Below, in pieces: positions 1 through 6,241 of a stretch of DNA of 10,848 nt (position 1 is the first letter of the stretch; each line of letters starts with the position of its first letter). Position numbers and translations under genes: made by a program. The stretch comes from Burkholderiales bacterium (lineage in GTDB: Bacteria > Pseudomonadota > Gammaproteobacteria > Burkholderiales > SHXO01): NCBI GenBank assembly GCA_026125625.1, contig JAHCKU010000065.1, positions 1 through 10,848 on the forward strand, given 5' to 3'. The notes beneath the pieces were generated by a model. It was given only the letters and a program-made list of their open reading frames with translations. It ran no database searches and was not told the DNA's origin.

Positions 1-293
1 CGATGCTGGCGTGGATCGCCAACTCCGCGCCGGACAAGCTCAAGGCAACCTACTTCGCGGTGATGGCCTCGTTCACCAATCTGGCGTTGTCGTTGTCGCA
101 ACTGGGCACGAAGTACGTCAATCAGGTCTTCACCGTGACACGTCAAGTGACCGATCCCCAAACCGGTGCGATCACGGTATCGGCCGACTACAGCCAGCTG
201 GGCCATATTTACATCACTATCACCGTGATCGGATTCGTGCTCCCGTTCCTGATCATTCTCCTGCTGCGCAATACACGCTATCGCAGTGCATGA
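1..293 (+). CDS. MFS / folate-biopterin (BT1)-type transporter, C-terminal part (5' truncated by window)
   Basis: The reading frame is open from the left edge, so only about the last 97 residues are present; the ATG at 3 is internal. What remains looks like the end of a 12-TM permease. There is a membrane segment around ATYFAVMASFTNLALSLSQ and a soluble loop containing VTRQVTDPQTG. A last hydrophobic helix (IYITITVIGFVLPFLIILLL) is followed by a basic tail (RNTRYRSA). The pattern of small residues and the long polar loop before the last helix resemble BT1/AmpG-like MFS transporters. The substrate cannot be told from this fragment. The product would sit in the inner membrane. The 130-bp spacer to the next gene holds an inverted repeat GAAGGGC (292-298) / GCCCTTC (344-350) with a 45-nt loop. 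That is too open to call a terminator. Confidence 0.7.
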   Translation, partial: MLAWIANSAPDKLKATYFAVMASFTNLALSLSQLGTKYVNQVFTVTRQVTDPQTGAITVSADYSQLGHIYITITVIGFVLPFLIILLLRNTRYRSA

Positions 294-392
294 AGGGCAA
301 CCCTGCTCAGGCGCGGCGCACCTGTACCGGAACTTCTCTGAAGGCCCTTCTTCTAATCGCAGGCATCCGCGGGCGGACACCTGAAGGATGCT

Positions 393-407
393 GATAAATT
401 CTTTATC
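393..407. promoter_or_regulatory. AT-rich perfect palindrome in the leader of the YHS-like gene
   Basis: GATAAA (393-398) and TTTATC (402-407) form a perfect 6-bp inverted repeat around TTC, in a clearly AT-rich island of a GC-rich window. It ends 5 nt before the Shine-Dalgarno AGGAG (412-416) and 17 nt before the ATG. It could be an operator, part of a promoter, or a small hairpin near the ribosome site. The sequence does not decide between these. Confidence 0.35.
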
Positions 408-423
408 ATATGAGGAGAAAATC

Positions 424-675
424 ATGCGTGGTGTTGCATATTTCCTGGCTGGTGGTCTGATGCTCGGCGCAGGCGGCGCAATGGCGCAGGAGTTCGACAA
501 GCAGTGCGCATGGGGCCTGGCCAACGGCAAGAAAGTCGCCACCGACTGCAAGTTCAACTTCGTGGATGAAAACGGCAAGACCTATTGCTTCTCCAGTAAC
601 CAGGTGATGTACCAGTACATGGGTGATCGCGAAGGCAATCGTGCGAAAGCCGAAGCGGCTTTCAAGAAGAAATGA
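424..675 (+). CDS. Small exported YHS-domain-like cysteine protein (83 aa)
   Basis: The start at 424 is chosen because AGGAG (412-416) lies 7 nt upstream. An in-frame ATG at 388 has no such site and would put a polar stretch in front of the signal peptide. Residues 1-21 are a typical Sec signal peptide (hydrophobic FLAGGLMLGAGGA, cleavage after AMA|QE). The mature part, about 62 residues, has Cys28, Cys42 and Cys55. Its layout (CAWGLANGKKVATDC, then NGKTYCFSS, then an acidic/basic helical tail) resembles a YHS domain, a small fold often associated with metal or copper handling. The usual second Cys after the TYxF motif is SS here, so the metal site would differ from classical YHS proteins. 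I infer a periplasmic protein; its ligand is unknown. A strong hairpin follows at 682-708. Confidence 0.7.
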   Translation: MRGVAYFLAGGLMLGAGGAMAQEFDKQCAWGLANGKKVATDCKFNFVDENGKTYCFSSNQVMYQYMGDREGNRAKAEAAFKKK

Positions 676-681
676 AACATG

Positions 682-708
682 GCGGGTGCGGAGCACGTCC
701 GCACCCGC
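682..708 (+). terminator. Strong GC-rich hairpin after the YHS-like gene
   Basis: GCGGGTGCGG (682-691) pairs perfectly with CCGCACCCGC (699-708) around a 7-nt loop, starting 6 nt after the stop codon. No T-run follows, so it is not a classic intrinsic terminator. It may act as a factor-assisted terminator, a partial read-through point, or a 3'-end stabiliser. The Shine-Dalgarno of the cupin gene follows immediately (AGAGG, 718-722). Confidence 0.5.
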
Positions 709-727
709 TCTCAGGAAAGAGGTTCTC

Positions 728-1018
728 ATGAGTACAGCCCGACCGAGGGCCGGTCCCCCGCGCCTGATCGAGAACGAGCGCGTGGTGGTGACGCAGTGGC
801 GTTTTCCGCCGCACGGCGAAACCGGCTGGCACGTGCACGGCATGGACTACGTGGTCGTGCCGCAGACCGATGGCACCTTGCTGCTGGAAACGAAGGAGGG
901 CGACCGGCGCGCCGAGCTGGCGGTGGGGCGCCCGTACTATCGGCAGGCCGGGGTCGAGCACAACGTGGTCAACGCCAACGACTTCGAATTCGTGTTCATC
1001 GAAATCGAAGTGAGGTAG
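728..1018 (+). CDS. Single-domain cupin protein (96 aa)
   Basis: The ATG at 728 is preceded by AGGAAAGAGG (713-722), a good ribosome site; longer in-frame starts run back through the upstream hairpin and gene. The protein is one small cupin barrel with no signal peptide, so cytosolic. Motif 1 is GETGWHVHGMD, with metal ligands His35 and His37 and Asp40 near the usual Glu. Motif 2 is GRPYYRQAGVEHNVVN, matching the G-x5-P-x-G-x2-H-x3-N pattern with Gln at the usual Pro and His78 as the last ligand. Small cupins of this kind are often metal-dependent enzymes or sensors; the substrate is not evident. It ends 5 nt before the peroxidase start, so the two are probably co-translated. Confidence 0.8.
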   Translation: MSTARPRAGPPRLIENERVVVTQWRFPPHGETGWHVHGMDYVVVPQTDGTLLLETKEGDRRAELAVGRPYYRQAGVEHNVVNANDFEFVFIEIEVR

Positions 1019-1023
1019 CTGCA

Positions 1024-1515
1024 TTGAGCGACGCCAGCATCTACGACCTCAGCGCACGCGCGATCACCGGTGAGCCGGTGCCCCTGGAAATCTTTCGGGG
1101 CAAGGTGCTGCTGATGGTCAACGTCGCCAGCCAATGCGGTTTCACGCCCCAGTACGCCGGCCTGGAGGCGTTGTATCGAAAGCATCGCGAGGCCGGGTTG
1201 GAAGTGCTGGGATTCCCTTGCAATCAGTTCGGCGCGCAGGAGCCTGGAGGCGACCCCGATATCGCGCAGTTCTGCGAAACGCGTTTCGGCGTGAGCTTCC
1301 CGATGTTCGCCAAGATCGAGGTCAACGGCGCCAACACCCATCCTTTGTACGCCTGGCTCAAGTCCGCGCAGCCCGGCCTGCTCGGGACCGAGGCGATCAA
1401 GTGGAACTTCACCAAGTTCCTGGTCGGACGCGACGGCAAGGTGATCGGGCGCTATGCGTCCACGACTACGCCGGAGGCGATGGAAGCAGACATCGTCGCT
1501 GCGCTCGCACGCTGA
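1024..1515 (+). CDS. Glutathione peroxidase family, Cys-type thiol peroxidase (163 aa)
   Basis: It reduces hydrogen or organic peroxides using a thiol donor, probably thioredoxin as in most bacterial Cys-type members. The catalytic tetrad is visible: Cys38 (NVASQCGFT), Gln72 (FGAQEPG), Trp127 and Asn128 (KWNFTKFLV). Cys84 in IAQFC lies 46 residues after Cys38, matching the resolving cysteine of two-Cys thioredoxin-dependent members. The second family signature (GFPCNQFGAQEPG) is complete. The length is normal. There is no signal peptide, so it is cytosolic. The start is TTG at 1024, with GAGG about 9 nt upstream inside the end of the cupin gene. No in-frame ATG or GTG lies nearby, and the protein begins exactly where family members do (SDASIYDLSARAITGE). 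E. coli BtuE and Bacillus BsaA are relatives; I leave the symbol blank. Confidence 0.93.
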   Translation: MSDASIYDLSARAITGEPVPLEIFRGKVLLMVNVASQCGFTPQYAGLEALYRKHREAGLEVLGFPCNQFGAQEPGGDPDIAQFCETRFGVSFPMFAKIEVNGANTHPLYAWLKSAQPGLLGTEAIKWNFTKFLVGRDGKVIGRYASTTTPEAMEADIVAALAR

Positions 1516-1570
1516 AGCTCACATCGACGCAGGTAGTGGTACCCATCCCGTGACGCCATGCCGATAGCTG

Positions 1571-1658
1571 GTGTCATCCCGACCGAAGGGAGGGATCCTG
1601 CTTTTTCTGCCATTGGCGAAGATCACGGCAAGATCCCTCGCTGCGCTCGGGATGACAC
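1571..1658. repeat. Imperfect inverted repeat (REP-like, TCATCCCGA type) in a convergent spacer
   Basis: The left arm (1571-1597, beginning GTGTCATCCCGA) and the right arm (1632-1658, ending TCGGGATGACAC) are reverse complements over 27 bp with about three mismatches, around a 34-nt centre. It lies between the 3' ends of convergent genes. It could fold in either transcript and act as a bidirectional stop or mRNA 3'-end stabiliser. The TCATCCCGAGC-type core resembles interspersed intergenic palindromes found in many proteobacterial genomes, so a genome-wide family is likely. Confidence 0.65.
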
Positions 1659-1717
1659 GACCTTCCAGCAGCATCATCCCTGATTACCCACGACCTTCCA
1701 GCAGCGTCATCCCTGAT
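1656..1717. repeat. 29-bp direct repeat, two copies 33 bp apart
   Basis: The copies at 1656-1684 and 1689-1717 (beginning CACGACCTTCCAGCAGC, ending TCATCCCTGAT) differ at one base only and are separated by 4 nt. They share the TCATCCC core with the inverted repeat next to them. The second copy overlaps the 3' end of the lipoprotein gene and supplies its last codons and stop. Two copies of an interspersed-repeat type are not enough for a CRISPR. Confidence 0.7.
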
Positions 1718-2357
1718 CACCACCATCTGCACCGGATGGTTCCACACCAGTGCGTACCTGCCGCTCCAGTTCCGTGAAGATCGATGTCATCGCCCGGCTC
1801 AGGGCATCGGCATAGGCCGCCGCGGAAGCATCCGCCATCGGCATCACCTGCCGCAGCTGCTGCGACAGACGCACCGGACGCCCCGGAAGGTTCTCGTCGA
1901 TGAGATAGAACTGGATCGAGAGCACTGCGGCCGGCTGCTGCGCATCGCGCAGATCCGCATACATCTCGTTCACCGATCCTTGCAGCAGCAGGGCGCGTCG
2001 CGCGCGCGTGCCGGCAGCCGGCACCACGTTCTCGAACAGATGCGCGCGTTGCAGCCACTCCAGCACGCCCTGGCTGACGAAATCGCGCGGAGCCACGAAG
2101 AACTCGTTGTAGAAATCGGATTCGTAGCGATGCTCGGCGAAGCGATACACCATGGACTTGCCGGCGAATGCTTCGGCCACCGTGAACCTGCCGACCAGCA
2201 GCAGGCCCGGCAGTGGCGCCTCGCTCGGGGCGGCGTGTGCAGCGTCGATCTGCGGCAGGAAGGCGGTGCGTGCCGGCGTGGGCGCGGTGAGGGCACAACC
2301 GGTCGCAATGGCGCCCAGCCACAGCGACAGGAGCATGACCGACAGGCGAGACATCAT
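1707..2357 (-). CDS. ABC-type transport auxiliary lipoprotein (PqiC/YmbA-like), 216 aa
   Basis: This is the last gene of the Mla-like operon. The N-terminus is a lipoprotein signal (LSVMLLSLWLGAIATGC) with Cys21 as the likely lipidated residue, so the protein should be anchored in the outer membrane facing the periplasm. The body fits the ABC_trans_aux family. A first beta-strand region (LPGLLLVGRFTVAEAF) is followed by the typical MVYRFAEHRYESDFYNEF segment, a helical SQGVLEWLQRAHLFENVV, and then strands (ALLLQGSVNEMYADL, AAVLSIQFYLID). In related systems this protein receives or supports the MCE protein tunnel. The start at 2357 lies 3 nt after the MCE stop, so translation is coupled; a second ATG follows directly (2354). 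The C-terminal DQG and the stop come from the 29-bp direct repeat, which suggests the original end was replaced or extended. Confidence 0.85.
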   Translation of the reverse strand: MMSRLSVMLLSLWLGAIATGCALTAPTPARTAFLPQIDAAHAAPSEAPLPGLLLVGRFTVAEAFAGKSMVYRFAEHRYESDFYNEFFVAPRDFVSQGVLEWLQRAHLFENVVPAAGTRARRALLLQGSVNEMYADLRDAQQPAAVLSIQFYLIDENLPGRPVRLSQQLRQVMPMADASAAAYADALSRAMTSIFTELERQVRTGVEPSGADGGDQG

Positions 2358-2360
2358 GAT

Positions 2361-3389
2361 CTAGCGTCCCGTGGGCGCCGGCCGTGGCAGAGGCGCCGGT
2401 GGATCGGCGAACAGCACGCTGCGCGGCGAGCGCCGCAGTGATTCACTGAAGTCGCGCAGGTTGTCCGTGGTTTGCCGCAGGTTGTCGAGGATCAGCGGCA
2501 GATCCCGCTCCGGCCCCACCAGCGTGCGGTCGAGCCTTGCTGCGGCGCGATCGAACGTCTGCAGCGTCTGATCCAGCCTGTCGATGGCCCGCGGCAGCTG
2601 CTCGTTCTCCAGCGCGCGCCGTGCGCTGGCCAGCGTCGCGGATGTTTCAGCGGGCAGCTCGCGCCATGCGGGATTGGACAGGATGCCTTGCAGCGCGCGA
2701 TTGGTGTCGCGCAGCTCGCTCAGCAGATGCACGGTGCTGTCGCCCAGGCGATCGGTCTGCAGTGCCTTGAGCGTGGCATTGAGCGTCACCATGAGCGCGC
2801 TCAGATTGAGCATCACCTCATCGAGATTGGCACGTTCGAGCTTGCGTACCAGCGATTCCGCGCCGCTGACGATCTGACCCACCGTGCTGCGGGTGGAAGG
2901 AATGTAGAGGTTGTCCGGTTGCCATTCGATCGGCAGCGGGGGATTGCGTTGAGGATCCACGTAGTCGACTTCCAGATAATACGTGCCGGTCAACCCTTGC
3001 GCAGCCATCTGCACGCGCAGCCCGCGCTTGATCAGTGCGCCTATCATGCCGGGATCGATGCTGCCCAGCTCGCCGGTGAGCTCGCGCGTACGCAGCGACG
3101 CTTCCACCAGAACGTATTGCTTGCGCAGCGCCGGTGGCTTGTCCTGCTCGTATTCGGTATAGGTGAAACCGATGCGGCTGACCTCACCGATGCTGACCCC
3201 GCGATACTTGAGCGGCGATCCGATGTCTATCCCTTGCACCGACTCGTCGAAATAGGTCTCCATCAGCACCCTCGGCCGCCACCAGTAACCGGCGCCGAAG
3301 GCGACCAGGAAGATCACCGCGACGATCACGGCACCGAGGATGAACGCGCCCAGCCGGATGTAGCGTGTGCGCGCCTTGGCCTGGCTCAT
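2361..3389 (-). CDS. MCE / MlaD-family lipid-transport substrate-binding protein (342 aa)
   Basis: This is the periplasmic lipid-binding component of an Mla-like ABC importer/exporter. Residues 12-34 form a single N-terminal membrane anchor (LGAFILGAVIVAVIFLVAF). The MCE domain spans about 42-145, with the family motif VQGIDIGSPLKYRGVSIGEV (51-70) and GLTGTYYLEVDY near its end. From about 165 to 320 the protein is helical and rich in Leu/Arg/Glu (VGQIVSGAESLVRKLERANL and later), likely a coiled coil extending across the periplasm as in longer MCE proteins. The tail is proline-rich (DPPAPLPRPAP). At 342 aa it is much longer than E. coli MlaD and fits the long form that pairs with an auxiliary lipoprotein. 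The gap to the ATPase stop is 43 bp and no strong Shine-Dalgarno is visible. Confidence 0.9.
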   Translation of the reverse strand: MSQAKARTRYIRLGAFILGAVIVAVIFLVAFGAGYWWRPRVLMETYFDESVQGIDIGSPLKYRGVSIGEVSRIGFTYTEYEQDKPPALRKQYVLVEASLRTRELTGELGSIDPGMIGALIKRGLRVQMAAQGLTGTYYLEVDYVDPQRNPPLPIEWQPDNLYIPSTRSTVGQIVSGAESLVRKLERANLDEVMLNLSALMVTLNATLKALQTDRLGDSTVHLLSELRDTNRALQGILSNPAWRELPAETSATLASARRALENEQLPRAIDRLDQTLQTFDRAAARLDRTLVGPERDLPLILDNLRQTTDNLRDFSESLRRSPRSVLFADPPAPLPRPAPTGR

Positions 3390-3432
3390 GGCGTTGGGCA
3401 GCGCTGCGGAATCGCGCTCATCGATTGCATCC

Positions 3433-4218
3433 TCATGCCGGCTCCGGCTCCCGGTTCAGGAAGCGACGCACCCATTCGTCGCTGCTGTGATCGCGCAATT
3501 CGCGCGGATCGCCTTGCGCAACGATACCCTTGCTGCGCTTGTCGAGCATGATGACGCGCCCGGCGATGGTGAAGATGCTGGCAAGCTCGTGCGTCACCAC
3601 CACGAAGGTGACACCCAGGCTGCGCGACAGGCGCAACACCAGCTGGTCGACTTCGGCCGACATGATCGGATCGAGACCCGCCGACGGTTCGTCCAGGAAC
3701 AGGATGGCCGGATCGAGCGCCATGGCGCGTGCGATCGCACCGCGCTTGCGCATGCCGCCGGACAGCTCTGCCGGCATCAGATTCTCCGCGCCGCTCAGCT
3801 GCACCAGATCGAGCTTGGTGCGTGCCACCAGGTCGACGGCCTCGTCGCTCAGGCTGGTGAACATCTCCAGGGGCAGGCGCACGTTTTCCAGCAAAGTCAT
3901 CGATCCGAACAGCGCGCCGCTCTGGTACATGACGCCGAACTTGCGCAGGATCGCCAGGCGCGTTGCCCCTTCCGCGGCGACCAGATCCTCGCCCTCGATG
4001 TAGACGTGGCCGGCGATCGGAGGGTACAACCCGATGACGTGCTTGAGCAGGGTGCTCTTGCCTGACCCGGACCCGCCCAGAATCACCAGCACTTCCCCCC
4101 GCTGAACCTCGAAGCTCACGTCCTGCAGCATGGGTGTACCGCCGTAGCCCACGGTCAAGTTCTCCACGCGAATGATCGAGGGGGAATCGATCGATGGGTG
4201 CGGAGCGGATCCATTCAT
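3433..4218 (-). CDS. Mla-type ABC transporter ATP-binding protein (MlaF-like), 261 aa
   Basis: This cytosolic ATPase drives the lipid transporter. All key motifs are present: Walker A GGSGSGKST (48-56), Q-loop Gln99 (VMYQSGALF, the Mla-family form), signature LSGGMRKR (152-159), Walker B ILFLDEPS (172-179, catalytic Glu177), and H-loop His210 (VVTHEL). The ATG at 4218 is chosen because it overlaps the permease stop as ATGA (TGA at 4217-4215), the usual coupling in these operons, and gives the normal family length. The frame stays open upstream to about 4338, but that extra part (PYATSAVVTALVLIVVADG) is the last membrane helix of the permease, read in frame only because of an indel. A 301-aa version or a permease-ATPase fusion would be a mis-call. 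Confidence 0.92.
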   Translation of the reverse strand: MNGSAPHPSIDSPSIIRVENLTVGYGGTPMLQDVSFEVQRGEVLVILGGSGSGKSTLLKHVIGLYPPIAGHVYIEGEDLVAAEGATRLAILRKFGVMYQSGALFGSMTLLENVRLPLEMFTSLSDEAVDLVARTKLDLVQLSGAENLMPAELSGGMRKRGAIARAMALDPAILFLDEPSAGLDPIMSAEVDQLVLRLSRSLGVTFVVVTHELASIFTIAGRVIMLDKRSKGIVAQGDPRELRDHSSDEWVRRFLNREPEPA

Positions 4219-5353
4219 ATGCCAAGATAATAGTGAACCAACAACAAACACGCCATCGGCCACCACGATCAGCACCAGCGCCGTGACCACGGCACTGGTG
4301 GCGTAAGGCCGACGCCTCTGGCGCCTGGCAATCTGCAAATCCGCGCAGACCGACGCCGGCGACGATGAGCGCCGAACACGAAGGTCTTCGCCATACCGCC
4401 CAGAAGATGGACGAAGTCTGCGAAGGCGAAAGTTTCACGCATGTAGGCCGCGAACGGAATCGAACGAAAGCATGACGGTGGCGCCGCCAGGCAATCCCGA
4501 CCATATTGGCATACAGTGTGAGCAGTGGAGCCATCAGCAAGGTGGCGAGCAGTCGCGGAATCACCAGGAAGCGTATCGGGTCGAGTCCCATGGTGACCAG
4601 CGCGTCGACTTCCTCGTTGACGCATGGTTCCGATTTCCGCGGCAAACGCCGCGCCCGATCGGCCGGCCAGCAGAATGGCCATCATCAGTGGCCCCAGCTC
4701 GCGCAGCAATGATATGCCCACCAGGTTCGCGACCAGCGTCGCAACAGGCTGGCTACCATGGCCACCCGCCGCCTGAAACGCCAGAATCAGGCCGGTCAGA
4801 AAGGCGATCAGCGAAACGATCGGCAATGCCTCCGCCCACGCGCTGCCCCGCCAGGGCGCATCACGCAGCGCACCTGTCGAAAGGAGAGCGCAGCACGCCG
4901 ATCAGCCCGGTGCGTGTGAATACCGCCCACGAACGCCAGCGCATCCAGCGTGCTGGTCGCTGCCGCCAGCCCTCGCGACCGGCGTCTCGCGCACACTCGG
5001 TGGCCGGCGTACGCCTTGCGCGCGAAAGTGCGAAAGTCGAACCCAGTCGAGCAGTGCCCTGTGGCGTGGCGCTGGGCCCTCGATGCGAACCGGCGCATCC
5101 CGGCCGCACGCCAACTGGCGCAGCAGATCGACCAGGAAGGCGATGCCACGCCGTCCACATGCTGCACCTGAGTGGCATCCACCAGCACCGGGACGTCGGC
5201 GAAGCGCTGCAGCGCGGAGAGTGCGGACTTCCATACTGCACTCACGTGCTGCGCGTCGAGCATGCCGCCAAGGCGCAGCAGACCGCCGCCGGAGTCAGTG
5301 GTGATGACTTGCAGCGTTGCGGCGGGGGAGGTGGCGCTCGAGGTGCTCGGCAT
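4215..5353 (-). pseudogene. STAS-domain + MlaE-type permease, broken by about 13 small indels
   Basis: This is the first gene of the Mla-like operon. It should encode an N-terminal STAS domain followed by an MlaE permease, which dimerises in the inner membrane with the ATPase. The ATG is at 5353. Read in order, the family sequence hops frames: GGMLDAQHVSAVWKSAL, then GIAFLVDLLRQLA, then FDFRTFARKAYAGHRV, then FTRTGLIGVLRSP, then RQVRC, then LPIVSLIAFLTGLILAFQAA and FAAEIGTM, then VNEEVDALVTMGLDPIRF, then GGATVMLSF, then FAAYMRETFAFADFVHLLGG, then LIVAGVG, then LQIA, then GARGVGL, then YATSAVVTALVLIVVADG, then HYYLGI and TGA. The changes fall near 5146, 5043, 4922, 4881, 4867, 4623, 4490, 4456, 4369, 4342, 4327, 4306 and 4239. 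Residues between them remain well conserved. Either the sequence is faulty here or the gene is freshly decayed; as read, no functional permease is made. Confidence 0.88.
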
Positions 5354-5683
5354 GATCGCGCGGGATGCGGTTCAGGGTTCTCCTGGATTGGTCATACATG
5401 CCGTTGCGAGCAGCATGCCGGACGCAGGATGCGTTTCAGCAACGAGTTATCGACTCAGTGCGCTAGCGTACATGAGACCGAGGGCAGGGTTGCAGCATGA
5501 GCTGGCGGCTCGGGAATCGTGGGCACGATCCATGAAATTCGAACAGGGTGTGTTGGATGCACGGCACTCGATTTGCGGAGTGCTGCAGGCGGGGTCACGC
5601 ACCAACTCCCTTATTCATGGCATTGCCCGTGTCCTGCATGGCTCCCAGAATCTGGTCGCGGCCACAATTCTCGGGAGAACGTC
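5354..5683. other. Divergent intergenic region (330 bp)
   Basis: No convincing gene lies here. It separates the start of the Mla-like operon (-) from the secreted-protein gene (+), so promoters for both should be inside. Two palindromes are visible: ATCGTG-GG-CACGAT (5516-5529) and CGCTAGCG (5461-5468). Either could be a regulator site; neither matches a motif I can name. The only Shine-Dalgarno-like GGAG before the permease ATG is about 25 nt away, so the permease start is not strongly supported. Confidence 0.5.
5623..5651 (+). promoter_or_regulatory. Possible sigma-70-like promoter for the 170-aa secreted protein
   Basis: TTGCCC (5623-5628) and CAGAAT (5646-5651) are separated by 17 nt, each matching four of six consensus bases. 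The predicted transcript would start about 25 nt before the start codon and include the ribosome site GGGAGAA (5673-5679). This is weak evidence in GC-rich DNA. Confidence 0.25.
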
Positions 5684-6196
5684 ATGAACGTGAACAGGCT
5701 GCGAGTCCTGCTGCCGCCGCTATTCGTCGGATGTACAGCACCCGCTGTCGCCGCCGACTGCACGGTGAACGTGCTCGACGCGTATAACGTTGCGAAGCTG
5801 CGTGGATGGAACTTTCACTGCGAAACGACCGGTGCCAGTGGCATTGCGGGAATAGTCGCGAACTTCGTCACCTATCCGCCCAACGCCATCGGCTGCACTT
5901 TCAAGACACCGATAGCGGTGGGACCCACCTTTACCTTGGGAGGCTTCGGGCATCTTTTCTCCTCTTCGACCGCTCCGGTCGACCGGCTAGTGCTCATGAA
6001 CGGCTGGAAGGTGAAGACCTACGAAATCTCCGGTGGGCAGTGGGCCGCATGGCCGCATGCACCCCAGAAGGTCCGACTCCCCTTTGTTACCAAGGAAACC
6101 GCCAAGCCGAACCGGACCTACAACTTCAAACTCAACAAGCTCGTGCTCACGCATCCGACCAGCACCTGTTCCAAAGCGCTGGACGAAGCGTTTTGA
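5684..6196 (+). CDS. Secreted protein of unknown function, 170 aa
   Basis: I do not recognise this protein. The ATG at 5684 has GGGAGAA (5673-5679) upstream. Residues 1-24 form a signal peptide (LRVLLPPLFVGCTAPAVAA, cleavage likely after AVAA|DC). A Cys at 17 gives a weak lipobox look (LFVGC), but the -3 residue is Phe, so ordinary secretion is favoured. The mature chain has four cysteines (26, 46, 71, 162), enough for two disulfides. It is rich in aromatic and beta-prone residues (GWNFHCETT, FTLGGFGHLFSSS, LVLMNGWKVKTYEISGGQW) and ends with a lysine-rich strand (TYNFKLNKLVLTHP). This suggests a compact disulfide-bonded beta protein of the periplasm or outside. It stands alone between the Mla-like operon and the surface cluster and converges on the latter. 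Confidence 0.7.
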   Translation: MNVNRLRVLLPPLFVGCTAPAVAADCTVNVLDAYNVAKLRGWNFHCETTGASGIAGIVANFVTYPPNAIGCTFKTPIAVGPTFTLGGFGHLFSSSTAPVDRLVLMNGWKVKTYEISGGQWAAWPHAPQKVRLPFVTKETAKPNRTYNFKLNKLVLTHPTSTCSKALDEAF

Positions 6197-6212
6197 ATTG
6201 CAACTGGCTCTC

Positions 6213-6240
6213 GCGTGCGCCCGCACCCTCAGGCGCACGC
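6213..6240. terminator. Shared hairpin between convergent genes
   Basis: GCGTGCGCC (6213-6221) and GGCGCACGC (6232-6240) are perfect reverse complements around a 10-nt loop. The hairpin fills most of the 45-bp gap between two facing stop codons (6196 and 6242). It can form in both transcripts. No T-run follows on either strand, so it is a likely bidirectional 3'-end element rather than a textbook intrinsic terminator. Confidence 0.55.
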
Positions 6241-6241
6241 C

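Noticed and set aside
388..423. Upstream ATG at 388 as start of the YHS-like gene
   Set aside because: It has no ribosome site, would run through the palindromic leader and would place polar residues before the signal peptide; the ATG at 424 has AGGAG at the right distance.
1656..1717. CRISPR-like array
   Set aside because: There are only two copies with a 4-nt spacer, no cas genes, and the second copy overlaps a gene end.
2472..3551. Long open frame (359 codons) on the + strand
   Set aside because: It is antisense to the MCE gene, whose motifs are clear; the + product is rich in Arg/His/Gln with no domain, as expected from high-GC shadow frames.
3433..4338. 301-aa ATPase with an N-terminal membrane helix, or a permease-ATPase fusion
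   Set aside because: The extra helix is the permease C-terminus brought into frame by an indel; the third frame gives a normal permease end and an ATGA overlap with the ATPase start.
4472..5500. 342-codon open frame on the + strand
   Set aside because: It is antisense to the damaged permease and lacks any domain; its length reflects GC-rich composition.
5684..5760. Lipoprotein signal in the 170-aa secreted protein (Cys17)
   Set aside because: The -3 position is Phe and a better signal-peptidase I site (AVAA|DC) follows; lipidation remains possible but is not favoured.
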